A stretch of 45,425 nt of DNA from Streptomyces sp. CBMA123 (lineage in GTDB: Bacteria > Actinomycetota > Actinomycetes > Streptomycetales > Streptomycetaceae): positions 1 through 45,425 of the forward strand of contig NZ_MECK01000479.1 of NCBI RefSeq assembly GCF_014596465.1, in the 5' to 3' direction. How positions within the stretch are numbered: position 1 is the stretch's first letter; every line of letters starts with the position of its first letter. The notes beneath the pieces were generated by a model. It saw only the letters and a program-made list of their open reading frames with translations. It had not been told where the DNA came from and made no database searches. Shown piece by piece: positions 1 through 6,126 of the stretch. Position numbers and translations under genes: made by a program.

Positions 1-1
1 G

Positions 2-328
2 CGGCGCCGCCCGGGGGCGCGCTGGCGCCGCCGGCCGGCCGACATCGCGGCCTTCGGCCCGCTCCAGCGGGACCTGCTGCGCTCGGCGATCGAGGCCACC
101 CGGGTCGGCGGCGTCGTCGGCTACGCGACCTGCTCGCCGCACCTCGCGGAGACCCGCGCGGTCGTCGACGACGTGCTGCGCGGCGAGGGCGGCCGGGTCG
201 AGTGGATCGACGCGCGGCCGCTGCTGCCCGGTGTCCCGGCGCTCGGCGACGGGCCCGACGTGCAGCTGTGGCCGCACCTGCACGGGACGGACGCGATGTA
301 CCTGGCGCTGCTGCGGCGCACCGCCTGA
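2..328 (+). CDS. rsmB: 16S rRNA (cytosine-C5) methyltransferase RsmB, C-terminal part
   Basis: This is the last 108 codons of a gene that begins before the window; the frame is open from base 2. The product methylates a cytosine of 16S rRNA using S-adenosylmethionine. The visible part starts with an arginine-rich segment (RRRPGARWRRRPADIA), followed by the LQRDLLRSAIE helix, the YATCSPHLAET motif carrying a catalytic cysteine of the RsmB/NOP2 family, and the usual C-terminal strand ending in HLHGTDAMYLALLRR. The N-terminal NusB-like RNA-binding domain is outside the window. A strong hairpin follows the stop codon by a few bases. Family assignment is firm; nothing looks damaged. Confidence 0.9.
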   Translation, partial: RRRPGARWRRRPADIAAFGPLQRDLLRSAIEATRVGGVVGYATCSPHLAETRAVVDDVLRGEGGRVEWIDARPLLPGVPALGDGPDVQLWPHLHGTDAMYLALLRRTA

Positions 329-334
329 CGTGCA

Positions 335-382
335 GGGCCTCTCGTCCGGATCGTGCCCCGGTGCGATCCGGACGAGAGGCCC
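335..382 (+). terminator. Intrinsic-type hairpin after rsmB
   Basis: Two perfectly complementary 19-base arms (335-353 and 364-382) enclose a 10-base loop, starting 7 bases after the rsmB stop. There is no T-run, which is common for terminators in high-GC actinobacteria. Its symmetry would also stop transcripts from the other side. Confidence 0.85.
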
Positions 383-481
383 AGGCCTGCCCCGTGCGGG
401 AGGAGTGGCTCGCCCCGCCGCTTGCACCTCGGGCGGTGGCCGCGCGCGGGGCGTCCGCCCGAGGAGTTGACGCTGGTGCAC

Positions 482-525
482 CGGCTGGTCCGGTCGGTCC
501 GGCTGGTCCGGTTGGTCCGGTCGAC
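482..525 (+). repeat. Imperfect tandem repeat of CTGGTCCGGT
   Basis: Four to five near-identical 10-base units (variants of CTGGTCCGGT) run head to tail. The surrounding 383-745 region has no convincing gene: its open frames are low-complexity reading of these repeats. Confidence 0.7.
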
Positions 526-575
526 TGGGGGTGAACGGGGGTGCCTCGTTGGGGAGTTCCGGGCCGAGGTGTTCG

Positions 576-634
576 GTTCGGGGGGCTCGGGGGGCTCCGG
601 GGGTTCCGGGGGTTCGGGGGTGCCGGGGTTCGGG
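576..634 (+). repeat. G-run repeat with G-quadruplex potential
   Basis: At least six runs of four to six G are spaced by short TTC, CTC or TCC segments. The unit GGGGGTTCC recurs. This arrangement can fold as a G-quadruplex on the plus strand. It lies in the gene-free stretch between the rsmB terminator and the next gene. Confidence 0.6.
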
Positions 635-745
635 ATCTCGGACGTTGCGGAGGTCTGGGTGGTCGGCTCGGAGCGGTCGCGCGGACGTTGACGCCGGAGC
701 CGGTGCACTCGGCGGTGCGGGCCACCCGCTGAGCGGGCGGCGCCG

Positions 746-1198
746 TCACAGCCACCGGGGCGGCGGGCCGGGGCAGTTGGTGAGGAACGCGTGGGCCTGG
801 GCGCGGAGGTGGTCGACCGGTGGGTCCTCGCAGATCGCCTCCATGCCGAGGGCGGTGCTGTGGCTCAGGTGGTGGTAGGACTGGTAGGCGAGGTACGGGC
901 GGTGGTCGTCCAGGGGGTCCAGCCCTACGGTGAGGGTCGCGTAGAGGTCGTGCTCCTTCCCGGCGCCCGTGGTGCCCGTGCGGAAGAGCTGCCATTCGAA
1001 CTCGTACGGTTCGGGTTCGGCGGGCAGGTCGAGGAGGGCCTGGGCGAGCCGGCGGACCTCGTCCGGGTCGGCGAAGGGAAGCGACTCCGAGCAGAACGGT
1101 GCGGCCGCCAACAGCTCCCAGTCGCTGCCGTTGTGGCGGATCGCCAGTTCCCACTCGCCGTGCTGGTCGAGCCATCGGCAACTCAGGATCGGATCCAT
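746..1198 (-). CDS. Hypothetical protein, 150 aa
   Basis: Unrecognised soluble protein, acidic and rich in Trp and Tyr, with no signal peptide or membrane segment. The ATG at 1198 is preferred over an in-frame TTG at 1207 because an AGGGAGG ribosome site (1208-1214) lies 9 bases before the ATG but directly abuts the TTG. The C-terminus ends NCPGPPPRWL. It could be a small cytoplasmic actinobacterial orphan; I see no catalytic motif. The coding call rests on codon pattern, a good ribosome site and a sensible composition in contrast to the opposite-strand frames. Confidence 0.7.
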   Translation of the reverse strand: MDPILSCRWLDQHGEWELAIRHNGSDWELLAAAPFCSESLPFADPDEVRRLAQALLDLPAEPEPYEFEWQLFRTGTTGAGKEHDLYATLTVGLDPLDDHRPYLAYQSYHHLSHSTALGMEAICEDPPVDHLRAQAHAFLTNCPGPPPRWL

Positions 1199-1241
1199 GG
1201 TGGTCAACCTCCCTGTGGGGTCGGGCCGTTACGTTTTCTCC

Positions 1242-1743
1242 TCATCGTGGCACACCGGGCGGGCCGGGGTCGCGCGGTGTGACCCGTCCTCGGGCGGCTT
1301 GCCAGGCTTCCTGCAGCGGACGGTGGTCGAGCACGGTGATGTCGTGCTCGGTCGAGTCGGGCCTCGGCGGCGAGAGCGGCGCGGCCGGCCGGGGTGGGGG
1401 CGTACAGCTCGCCGCTGGGGTCGAGCAGGGAGGACACCTGGTCGCGGTCGGCCAGCGGGCCCCAGCGCAGGTGTGGCGCCTCGCAGACCAGGGTGAGGTG
1501 GATGCCGAACGGGATCTCCGGGTGGCGGCGCAGGAGCCGGAGCGCGTGCGGGGCGGCGTGACAGGGCGTCATCAGGCTGCAGGACGCGGCGATGTCCTGC
1601 TGGACCGCCTCGACGACGGCGAGGTTGACGGACTCGTCCAGGCCGAGGTCGTCGCAGGTGAGGAGCAGGAGGCGGGCGTCGGGTGGGTGGCCGAGGAGCC
1701 GGTTGGCGTGCGGGCCGTCCGGGGTGGGGGCCGAGGTGGACAT
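1242..1743 (-). pseudogene. ChbG/YdjC-family carbohydrate deacetylase, internally deleted
   Basis: The first ~115 codons encode a normal N-terminal half of the YdjC/ChbG family: strand LLLLTCDDLGL with the metal-binding Asp pair, then a MTPCHAAPHAL segment and the FGIHLTL motif with a metal His. After AALAAEARLD the family sequence stops, and about 30 codons of the family's C-terminus (EHDITVLDHRPLQEAW) follow in a different frame, ending at the TGA at 1242-1244. Intact members are about 250-290 aa, so roughly 120 codons are missing at about 1345-1360. The main frame instead runs into unrelated arginine/proline-rich sequence and ends near 1204. A non-functional remnant is the simplest reading. 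Confidence 0.75.
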
Positions 1744-1805
1744 GGGGGGCAGTCTTCACCCGGCGGCGGGGCGGGCGCGCGGGGATGACCGCCGCCCGGC
1801 CAGGC

Positions 1806-2156
1806 TCAGTCGGCGGTGGCGGTGGTGGGGACGGTAGTGGTGGGGGCGGGGTGCCAGGGGCGGTTGGGGCGGGTCTGGACGGGGGCCGAGGTGAGGCGCA
1901 GTCCGTACACCTCGTGGTCCGGTGCCGGAGAGGGGACCGGGCCGAGGTACTCGTGACCGGTCAGGTGGCACCAGGCGGGCAGGTCGAGCGGGGCGGCGGG
2001 GTCGGTGGTCTGGATGTGGACGACGGCGCCGGCCGGGAGGTGGGCGATCTGCGCGCGCAGACGGAGCAGGAGCTGGACGCAGAGCAGGCCGGTGCCGTCG
2101 ACGGTGAGGTCGGCCTCGTCGGGTGCGGCGTCGTCGGGGGTGGTGTCGGTGGTCAT
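1806..2156 (-). CDS. TusA/SirA-like sulfur-carrier family protein
   Basis: The protein of 116 aa contains a TusA-type fold: LTVDGTGLLCVQLLLRLR, then a GAVVHIQTTDP strand and LPAWCHLTGHEYLG. In classical TusA the active Cys is followed by Pro (CPxP); here it is CV, so the persulfide-carrying Cys is kept but the Pro is lost. A flexible Pro/Thr-rich tail follows residue 85. Its start ATG overlaps the stop of the upstream methyltransferase (ATGA), so the two are translationally coupled. The pairing suggests a role in sulfur or thiol chemistry with the methyltransferase, but this is inference. Confidence 0.7.
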   Translation of the reverse strand: MTTDTTPDDAAPDEADLTVDGTGLLCVQLLLRLRAQIAHLPAGAVVHIQTTDPAAPLDLPAWCHLTGHEYLGPVPSPAPDHEVYGLRLTSAPVQTRPNRPWHPAPTTTVPTTATAD

Positions 2157-2875
2157 CGGGGGGTCTCCTGGGTGATGCGCCAGAGGTGGCGGGGCAGTTC
2201 GCCCTCCTCGAACGGGTGGACCTCGGCGAGGTGCCAGCCCCCGGCGAGCCGGTCCACCAGCTCGCGGGGGAAGAAGTGGACGGCGAAGCCGCCGTGTTCC
2301 CAGATGTCGTCCCCGTGGCCGGTGCCGGCGCCGAAGTGGGCGTCGCCGGTGTGGCGGACGGTGTAGACGAAGGTGCCGCCCGGGCGCAGGACCCGGCGGA
2401 CCTCGGCGACCAGCGCCGCGATCTCCTCGGTGCTGAGCGCCATGCAGAGCAGCATGTGGGCGAACACCGCGTCGACCGAGGCGTCGGGGAGGGGCAGCGG
2501 CGCGCGGACGTCGTGCACGAGGGTGCGGACCCGCTCGGCCAGGCCCTGCTCGACGGCGGCGCTGCGCAGCTGTTCCAGGCCGGCCGGGCTGAAGTCGGTG
2601 GCCAGCACGGTGAAGCCCGCACGGGCGAAGTGGAGGGCGTCGCGGCCGTGGCCGGCGCCGAGTTCGAGCACCTCGCGGGCGCCGGCGGCGGCGAAGGTCC
2701 GGGCGGCGTACTCGGCGGGGGCGGACGGCTGCTCGCCGTACATCGCGGGGTGGGCGTGGTACGTCCGCTGCCAGTGGGCGCGCTGGGCCTCGGCGAGGGC
2801 GGGCTCCCGGTGGGGCGCCGGGCCGGACGACGAGTCGGGCGTCGGGCCGGATGTCGGGCCGGGAGTGCGGGTCAT
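2153..2875 (-). CDS. Class I SAM-dependent methyltransferase
   Basis: A 240-aa Rossmann-fold methyltransferase. Motif I is VLELGAGHGRDALHFARAG, followed by the acidic end of strand 2 (VLATDFSP), motif II around LVHDVRAPLPLPDASVDAVFAHM, and motif III VRRVLRPGGTFVYTVRH. The substrate cannot be read from the sequence. The ATG at 2875 is chosen because upstream in-frame codons are low-complexity proline/arginine. It is the first gene of a two-gene unit with the TusA-like protein (4-base overlap). Co-occurrence with a sulfur carrier hints at a thiol or sulfur-containing substrate. Confidence 0.85.
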   Translation of the reverse strand: MTRTPGPTSGPTPDSSSGPAPHREPALAEAQRAHWQRTYHAHPAMYGEQPSAPAEYAARTFAAAGAREVLELGAGHGRDALHFARAGFTVLATDFSPAGLEQLRSAAVEQGLAERVRTLVHDVRAPLPLPDASVDAVFAHMLLCMALSTEEIAALVAEVRRVLRPGGTFVYTVRHTGDAHFGAGTGHGDDIWEHGGFAVHFFPRELVDRLAGGWHLAEVHPFEEGELPRHLWRITQETPR

Positions 2876-3065
2876 GGTGGTGGGTGCCCTTCGCGGGGGT
2901 GCGCCGTGGTGCGGGTGGTGCAGGTGGTGTGGGTGGGGCGGACAGGGCGGGTGGGGCGGGCGGTTCGGGTTCAGCCTAGGGCGCGTGGGGTGGGGCCGGT
3001 GGCCGGGGGGTGCGCCGGTGGGTGCCCGGGCGGGTGTCCGGGCAGCGCCCCGGGCAGGGCCCCGG

Positions 3066-3599
3066 TCACGGCCTCGGGATGTGCCGGTGTTCGGGGGCGG
3101 TGCCGCCCAGGCGGGTGAGCAGGGTGGACAGCTGGGTGAGGTCCTCGCTGCTCCACTGGTCGGGGGCGAAGTGGTCGGCGGCGACCTGCCGGGCGGTGTG
3201 CAGCATCTCGGCGAGCCGTTCGCGACCGGTCGGGGTGAGGGCGGCGTAGGCGACCCGGGCGTCACGGGCGGCGGCCTCGCGGGCGACCAGGCCGATCCGC
3301 TCCAGCGGGGCGAGACCTCGGGTGACGCCGGAGGCGGTGAGGCCGAGGGCCTCGGCGAGGTCGACCCGGCGCATCCGGCCGCCGGGGGCCTGGGCGAGGT
3401 GCAGCAGCAGGGTGAAATCGGACAGGCTCACGCCGTGCAGGCCGCTGAGGCTCGCGTCGAAGCGTTTGACCACGGCGGTCTGGGCGCGGACCAGGCGCAG
3501 GGCGGTGTCGAGCGGGTCCGGGCGGGGGGCGAGGGCGGGGTCGGTGGTGCGGGCGGTGGGGGGATCGGGGTTGGGATCGGGGTTGATCGGGCTTGTCAT
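3066..3599 (-). CDS. MarR-family transcriptional regulator
   Basis: A 177-aa protein with a disordered Pro/Asp N-terminus followed by a winged helix-turn-helix: GVSLSDFTLLLHLAQAPGG, the recognition segment LAEALGLTASGVTRGL, wing residues with RDARVAYAAL, and C-terminal dimerisation helices (residues 130-165). The ATG at 3599 is preferred over the GTG at 3605, which overlaps the AAGGAGG ribosome site. An inverted repeat CTTGA-N4-TCAAG lies at 3609-3622 immediately upstream and probably serves autoregulation. Neighbours are a DUF6204 gene upstream and the methyltransferase/TusA pair downstream, all on the same strand; the latter may be its targets. Confidence 0.85.
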   Translation of the reverse strand: MTSPINPDPNPDPPTARTTDPALAPRPDPLDTALRLVRAQTAVVKRFDASLSGLHGVSLSDFTLLLHLAQAPGGRMRRVDLAEALGLTASGVTRGLAPLERIGLVAREAAARDARVAYAALTPTGRERLAEMLHTARQVAADHFAPDQWSSEDLTQLSTLLTRLGGTAPEHRHIPRP

Positions 3600-3600
3600 T

Positions 3601-3655
3601 GCCACCTCCTTGACTGCTCAAGTATAGGCATGGGCGGAGCCGTCAAGGAGGTGGC
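3601..3655. promoter_or_regulatory. Nested inverted repeats upstream of the MarR gene
   Basis: Two perfect 14-base arms (3601-3614 and 3642-3655) face each other across 27 bases, and each contains a copy of an AAGGAGG ribosome-binding-type sequence. Inside lies the smaller palindrome CTTGA-CTGC-TCAAG (3609-3622), next to a TATACT that could be a -10 box on the minus strand. The small palindrome is a plausible MarR operator. The larger one could fold in the transcript and hide the ribosome site. Confidence 0.5.
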
Positions 3656-3671
3656 GGGGGAGGGGGGTCGG

Positions 3672-4028
3672 TCAGCCGGTGGCGTTGGCGGCGCGGCGCT
3701 GCCGCTTGCCGAGGGGCGCCTGGGAGAGGTCCTCGGCCTGGGAGCGGAGGTTCTTGTAGCCGTAACCGTGCTCGGTCAGCCAGGACTGCGCCGCCTCCTC
3801 GGCCCGCTCGGTGGCCGCCAGGATGTCCTCCTCGGCCTCGCCCTCGTCCAGGAAGCGGAAGGTGAAGGCGGCCCGCGCGGTGAGGTCGTAGCTGAGATGG
3901 CCCTCGCGGGTGAAGGCCGCGTGCAGGACGTCGTGCTCGGGCGCGGCGGCGAGGAGTTCGGCGCGCTGCTCGTCGGTCAGGGCGTCGAAGACGCCGCGCA
4001 CCATGATGCGGAAGGTTCGGGTGGTCAT
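3672..4028 (-). CDS. DUF6204-family protein
   Basis: A 118-aa basic protein beginning MTTRTFRIMVRGVFDAL and containing the segments HLSYDLTARAAFTFRFL and a C-terminal YGYKNLRSQAEDL. This layout fits the small streptomycete family annotated DUF6204, whose function is unknown. It has no signal peptide or membrane helix. The ATG at 4028 is the first in-frame start after proline-rich noise. It is followed on the same strand by the MarR gene after about 70 bases. Family name is from memory of the conserved N-terminal pattern. Confidence 0.7.
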   Translation of the reverse strand: MTTRTFRIMVRGVFDALTDEQRAELLAAAPEHDVLHAAFTREGHLSYDLTARAAFTFRFLDEGEAEEDILAATERAEEAAQSWLTEHGYGYKNLRSQAEDLSQAPLGKRQRRAANATG

Positions 4029-4098
4029 GCCCCGACGATAGGCAGGAGGGCGTGCCGATCGCCAATGCGATTTCGGGGGTGGGGCGGCGGGTCGGTGG

Positions 4099-4151
4099 GC
4101 CGGTGTGTTGGCGGGTCGGCGGGGCGGCAGGCCGGTGTGTTGGCGGGTCGG
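4099..4151 (+). repeat. 21-bp direct repeat, two copies
   Basis: The 21-base sequence starting GCCGGTGTGTTGGCG is present at 4099-4119 and again at 4131-4151, separated by 11 bases of similar composition. It lies in the non-coding, decayed interval 4029-4815. Confidence 0.75.
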
Positions 4152-4179
4152 GGCTGGGTGGTCAGGCCAGGCCAGGTCG

Positions 4180-4485
4180 GGTGGAGGCGCTTGCGCAGGT
4201 CCAGCGTGGCGAAGAGGCCGTCGCAGTAGCCGAGGTCGTGTCCGGTTTTGCCCCAGACCTCGGTGCCGTCCTGCAGCGGGATGGCCAGCAACCCCGCGCT
4301 GTAAGCAGGCCTTGCCCTTGTCCGGCCCCAACTGGCATTCACCGGAGTCCTGGTAGGGCAGCAGCTGCCCGGCGGCGTCGAGTGGCAGGGCGAGCAGGTC
4401 ACGCAGCTGCTGCGGGGCAGGAGTTCGCCGTCGAGTAGGGCGCTCAGGAAGCGGTCCAGGCCGGCGGGGTGGAGACCATCGACTC
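4180..4485 (-). pseudogene. Beta-lactamase-fold serine hydrolase / D-Ala-D-Ala carboxypeptidase, C-terminal remnant
   Basis: The minus strand carries pieces of the C-terminal half of a serine hydrolase of the DD-carboxypeptidase class: DGLHPAGLDRFLSALLDGEL near 4425-4485 (the helix before the KTG region), and after at least one frame change YSAGLLAIPLQDGTEVWGKT near 4250-4303 containing the KTG-box, then GLFATLDLRKR. The SxxK half is absent. The connecting sequence is readable only by switching frames, and the frame that continues runs into tandem repeats. This is a decayed fragment rather than a gene. Confidence 0.6.
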
Positions 4486-4492
4486 GGGCCGT

Positions 4493-4529
4493 CACCAGGG
4501 GATCACGCCTGCGGCGGGATCCCCTGGTG
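4493..4529. terminator. 12-bp hairpin bordering the decayed hydrolase
   Basis: Perfect arms of 12 bases (4493-4504, 4518-4529; CACCAGGGGATC and its complement) enclose 13 bases. It could be a terminator or the scar of an inserted element; nothing decides between them. Confidence 0.5.
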
Positions 4530-4642
4530 GTGCGGGCGGGACGGGCGAGGCGGAACACGGTGGAGACTCCCTTCTGCGGCGACCCCGGTGGCCGCCGTCT
4601 CGGTGACTCCAAGACTGGTCGCCGACACCCCCTCCGCACATG

Positions 4643-4702
4643 TGCCGATCGGCATAAGGCGATCACCGAGTTCGGCGGCCGGCCCTGCCGATCGGCAGGG
4701 CC
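4643..4702. promoter_or_regulatory. Two copies of palindrome TGCCGATCGGCA
   Basis: The 12-bp palindrome TGCCGATCGGCA occurs at 4643-4654 and 4686-4697, 43 bp apart (about four helical turns). The second copy sits inside a longer perfect palindrome spanning 4681-4702. Duplicate palindromes at helical spacing suggest a regulator-binding region, but no intact gene starts next to it. Confidence 0.5.
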
Positions 4703-4723
4703 AGCGCGGGAGTTCAGGCCCCA

Positions 4724-4796
4724 GGCCTGGCCACGCCAGGCGAGGCCCTCGCCCGGCCTGGCCACGCCCTCGCCCGGCCTGGCCACGCCCTCGCCC
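4724..4796. repeat. 21-bp tandem repeat
   Basis: Two exact 21-base units (4755-4775 and 4776-4796, beginning GGCCTGGCCACGCC) follow a partial unit at 4724-4737. They lie just beyond the 3' end of the alpha/beta hydrolase gene. Confidence 0.75.
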
Positions 4797-4815
4797 AACC
4801 CCTGGCGGGCCCCCG

Positions 4816-5511
4816 CTACGCCCGGGCCGGCAGCCGGGTGCAGACCCTCCCGGCCGCCAGTGAAGCGGCCTCGGCACCCACCACCGCCAGCGTGAAGTCC
4901 GTGGTCAGCGCGTTGATGTCGGCGCTCTGCCGGACCAGGTAGTGGCTGCCCCCGGGCACCTCGTAGCGCGCCAGCTCGGGCACCACCTGCCGGGCGCGCA
5001 GCGCGTACTCCAGGGACTGGGCGGCGTTGGCCGCACTGTGGTCGGCGGTGCCGTGCACGATCAGCACCCGCCGCCCGGCGAGCTGGTCGACCCGGTCGCC
5101 GGTGGGCAGCCAGGGGGCGATCCCGGCCACCCCGGCCACGTTCGGGTGCCCCGCGCACCAGAACGCGGCCCGCCCGCCGAGCGAGTTGCCGATCAGCACC
5201 ACCGGTGCGCCCGGGTACCGGCGGGCGAGCTCGTCGAGTGCCCAGCGGGTGTCGACCGCGGTATCGGCGTCGGCGCCGTTCCAGCCGCTGTAGCGGTAGC
5301 GCAGCAGGTGCACCGCGAGGCCGTGCGGGCGGCCGCGTTCGGTGAGTCCGGTGGCGAGCCCCCGCAGGCCCAGTTCGGCGATCCGCAGCGGTCCGCGCCG
5401 GCTGCGGAGGAACCCGCCGGGCAGCAGCAGGGCGACGCCGGAGACCGGGCCGTCGCCGTCGCCCTCCCACGGGGTGAGCTGTGCGGTGCGCGGGCGCTGG
5501 GCTCGGAACAC
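4816..5511 (-). CDS. Alpha/beta hydrolase (dienelactone-hydrolase-like)
   Basis: A 231-aa single-domain alpha/beta hydrolase. The nucleophile elbow is IGNSLGGRAAF with Ser110; the acid is Asp157 in VLIVHGTADHS; the base is His190 in VPGGSHYLV. There is a LLLPGGF oxyanion segment near residue 30. No signal peptide, so it acts in the cytoplasm; the substrate is unknown. The GTG at 5511 is preceded by AGGAAGGA five bases upstream. The nearest family is the short dienelactone-hydrolase/KANL3-like group. The triad is complete and the length normal. Confidence 0.85.
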   Translation of the reverse strand: MFRAQRPRTAQLTPWEGDGDGPVSGVALLLPGGFLRSRRGPLRIAELGLRGLATGLTERGRPHGLAVHLLRYRYSGWNGADADTAVDTRWALDELARRYPGAPVVLIGNSLGGRAAFWCAGHPNVAGVAGIAPWLPTGDRVDQLAGRRVLIVHGTADHSAANAAQSLEYALRARQVVPELARYEVPGGSHYLVRQSADINALTTDFTLAVVGAEAASLAAGRVCTRLPARA

Positions 5512-5568
5512 GCCGGTCCTTCCTGGGGGCCGTCGGGGGACGGTGGTGCTGAAGTGGACACGCGGATT

Positions 5569-5898
5569 CTACGGTTCCGACGGCGGGTCACGGTGCGTCA
5601 GGAGCGACCACAGCACCCAGCCGGTGACGCGGGTGCGGGCGACCAGGACCTTCGCCCAGCGGGCGCCGAGCGGGGAGGTCCAGGTGTCCACCACCTCGAC
5701 CCGGTCGCCGGAGCGGGCCAGCCCGATCACGGTGTCGCCGCCGAAGTGGTCGAGCCGGATGTTGGCGGCGTTCGCGGAGACCTCCCACCACCCGGCCCCG
5801 ACCACGGGCGTCCGCTGTTCACCGGGGGTGACGGTCGCCGGGGCCAGCAGGATGGCGAGCGAGAGCGCCGCCGCCGTGGCCCGGCCGATCACCGCCAC
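5569..5898 (-). CDS. Exported SH3-like domain protein
   Basis: A 109-aa protein with an N-terminal signal-like hydrophobic segment (residues 6-24, AAALSLAILLAPATVTPG) followed by a bacterial SH3-type domain: VSANAANIRLDHFGGDTVIG, GDRVEVVDTWTSPLG, WAKVLVARTRVTGWVLWSLL. Such domains bind cell-wall peptides or act as spacers in envelope proteins. No catalytic domain is attached, so it is probably a small secreted or wall-bound protein. It is transcribed away from the kinase gene upstream. Confidence 0.7.
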   Translation of the reverse strand: MAVIGRATAAALSLAILLAPATVTPGEQRTPVVGAGWWEVSANAANIRLDHFGGDTVIGLARSGDRVEVVDTWTSPLGARWAKVLVARTRVTGWVLWSLLTHRDPPSEP

Positions 5899-5916
5899 GA
5901 CGGCCTCGGGGCCGCG

Positions 5917-5966
5917 CCGTGCCCGGGGCGTGCGGAAGCCGCACCGTGCCCGGGGCGTGCGGAAGC
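5917..5966. repeat. 23-bp direct repeat upstream of the SH3-like gene
   Basis: Exact 23-base copies starting CCGTGCCCGGGGCG at 5917-5939 and 5944-5966 form a recent tandem duplication in the 228-bp gap between the SH3-like gene and the kinase gene. Confidence 0.7.
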
Positions 5967-6126
5967 TGTGGGGAGCGCGGGGGTCATGTACAGCAGAACG
6001 AGTCGTCGGGTGTGTGCGAACGGTCGGGCGTGGATGCTCACCCGGTCGGGCGAGCGTGGCGGGCGGTACCGCTACGGGCCAAACTTGCTACCAGTGCCAA
6101 CTGGCGCCGAACGAGACCGAGTTGGC

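Noticed and set aside
2373..4229. 618-aa plus-strand open frame, and similar long plus-strand frames at 4942-7776 and 2123-3118
   Set aside because: They are antisense to well-supported genes (methyltransferase, MarR, hydrolase, kinase) and consist of Gly/Arg/Ala-rich low-complexity sequence, the usual high-GC shadow.
6085..6120. TGGCAC-like sequence on the minus strand resembling a sigma-54 promoter
   Set aside because: The TTGC part is not at the right spacing, and streptomycetes lack sigma-54.
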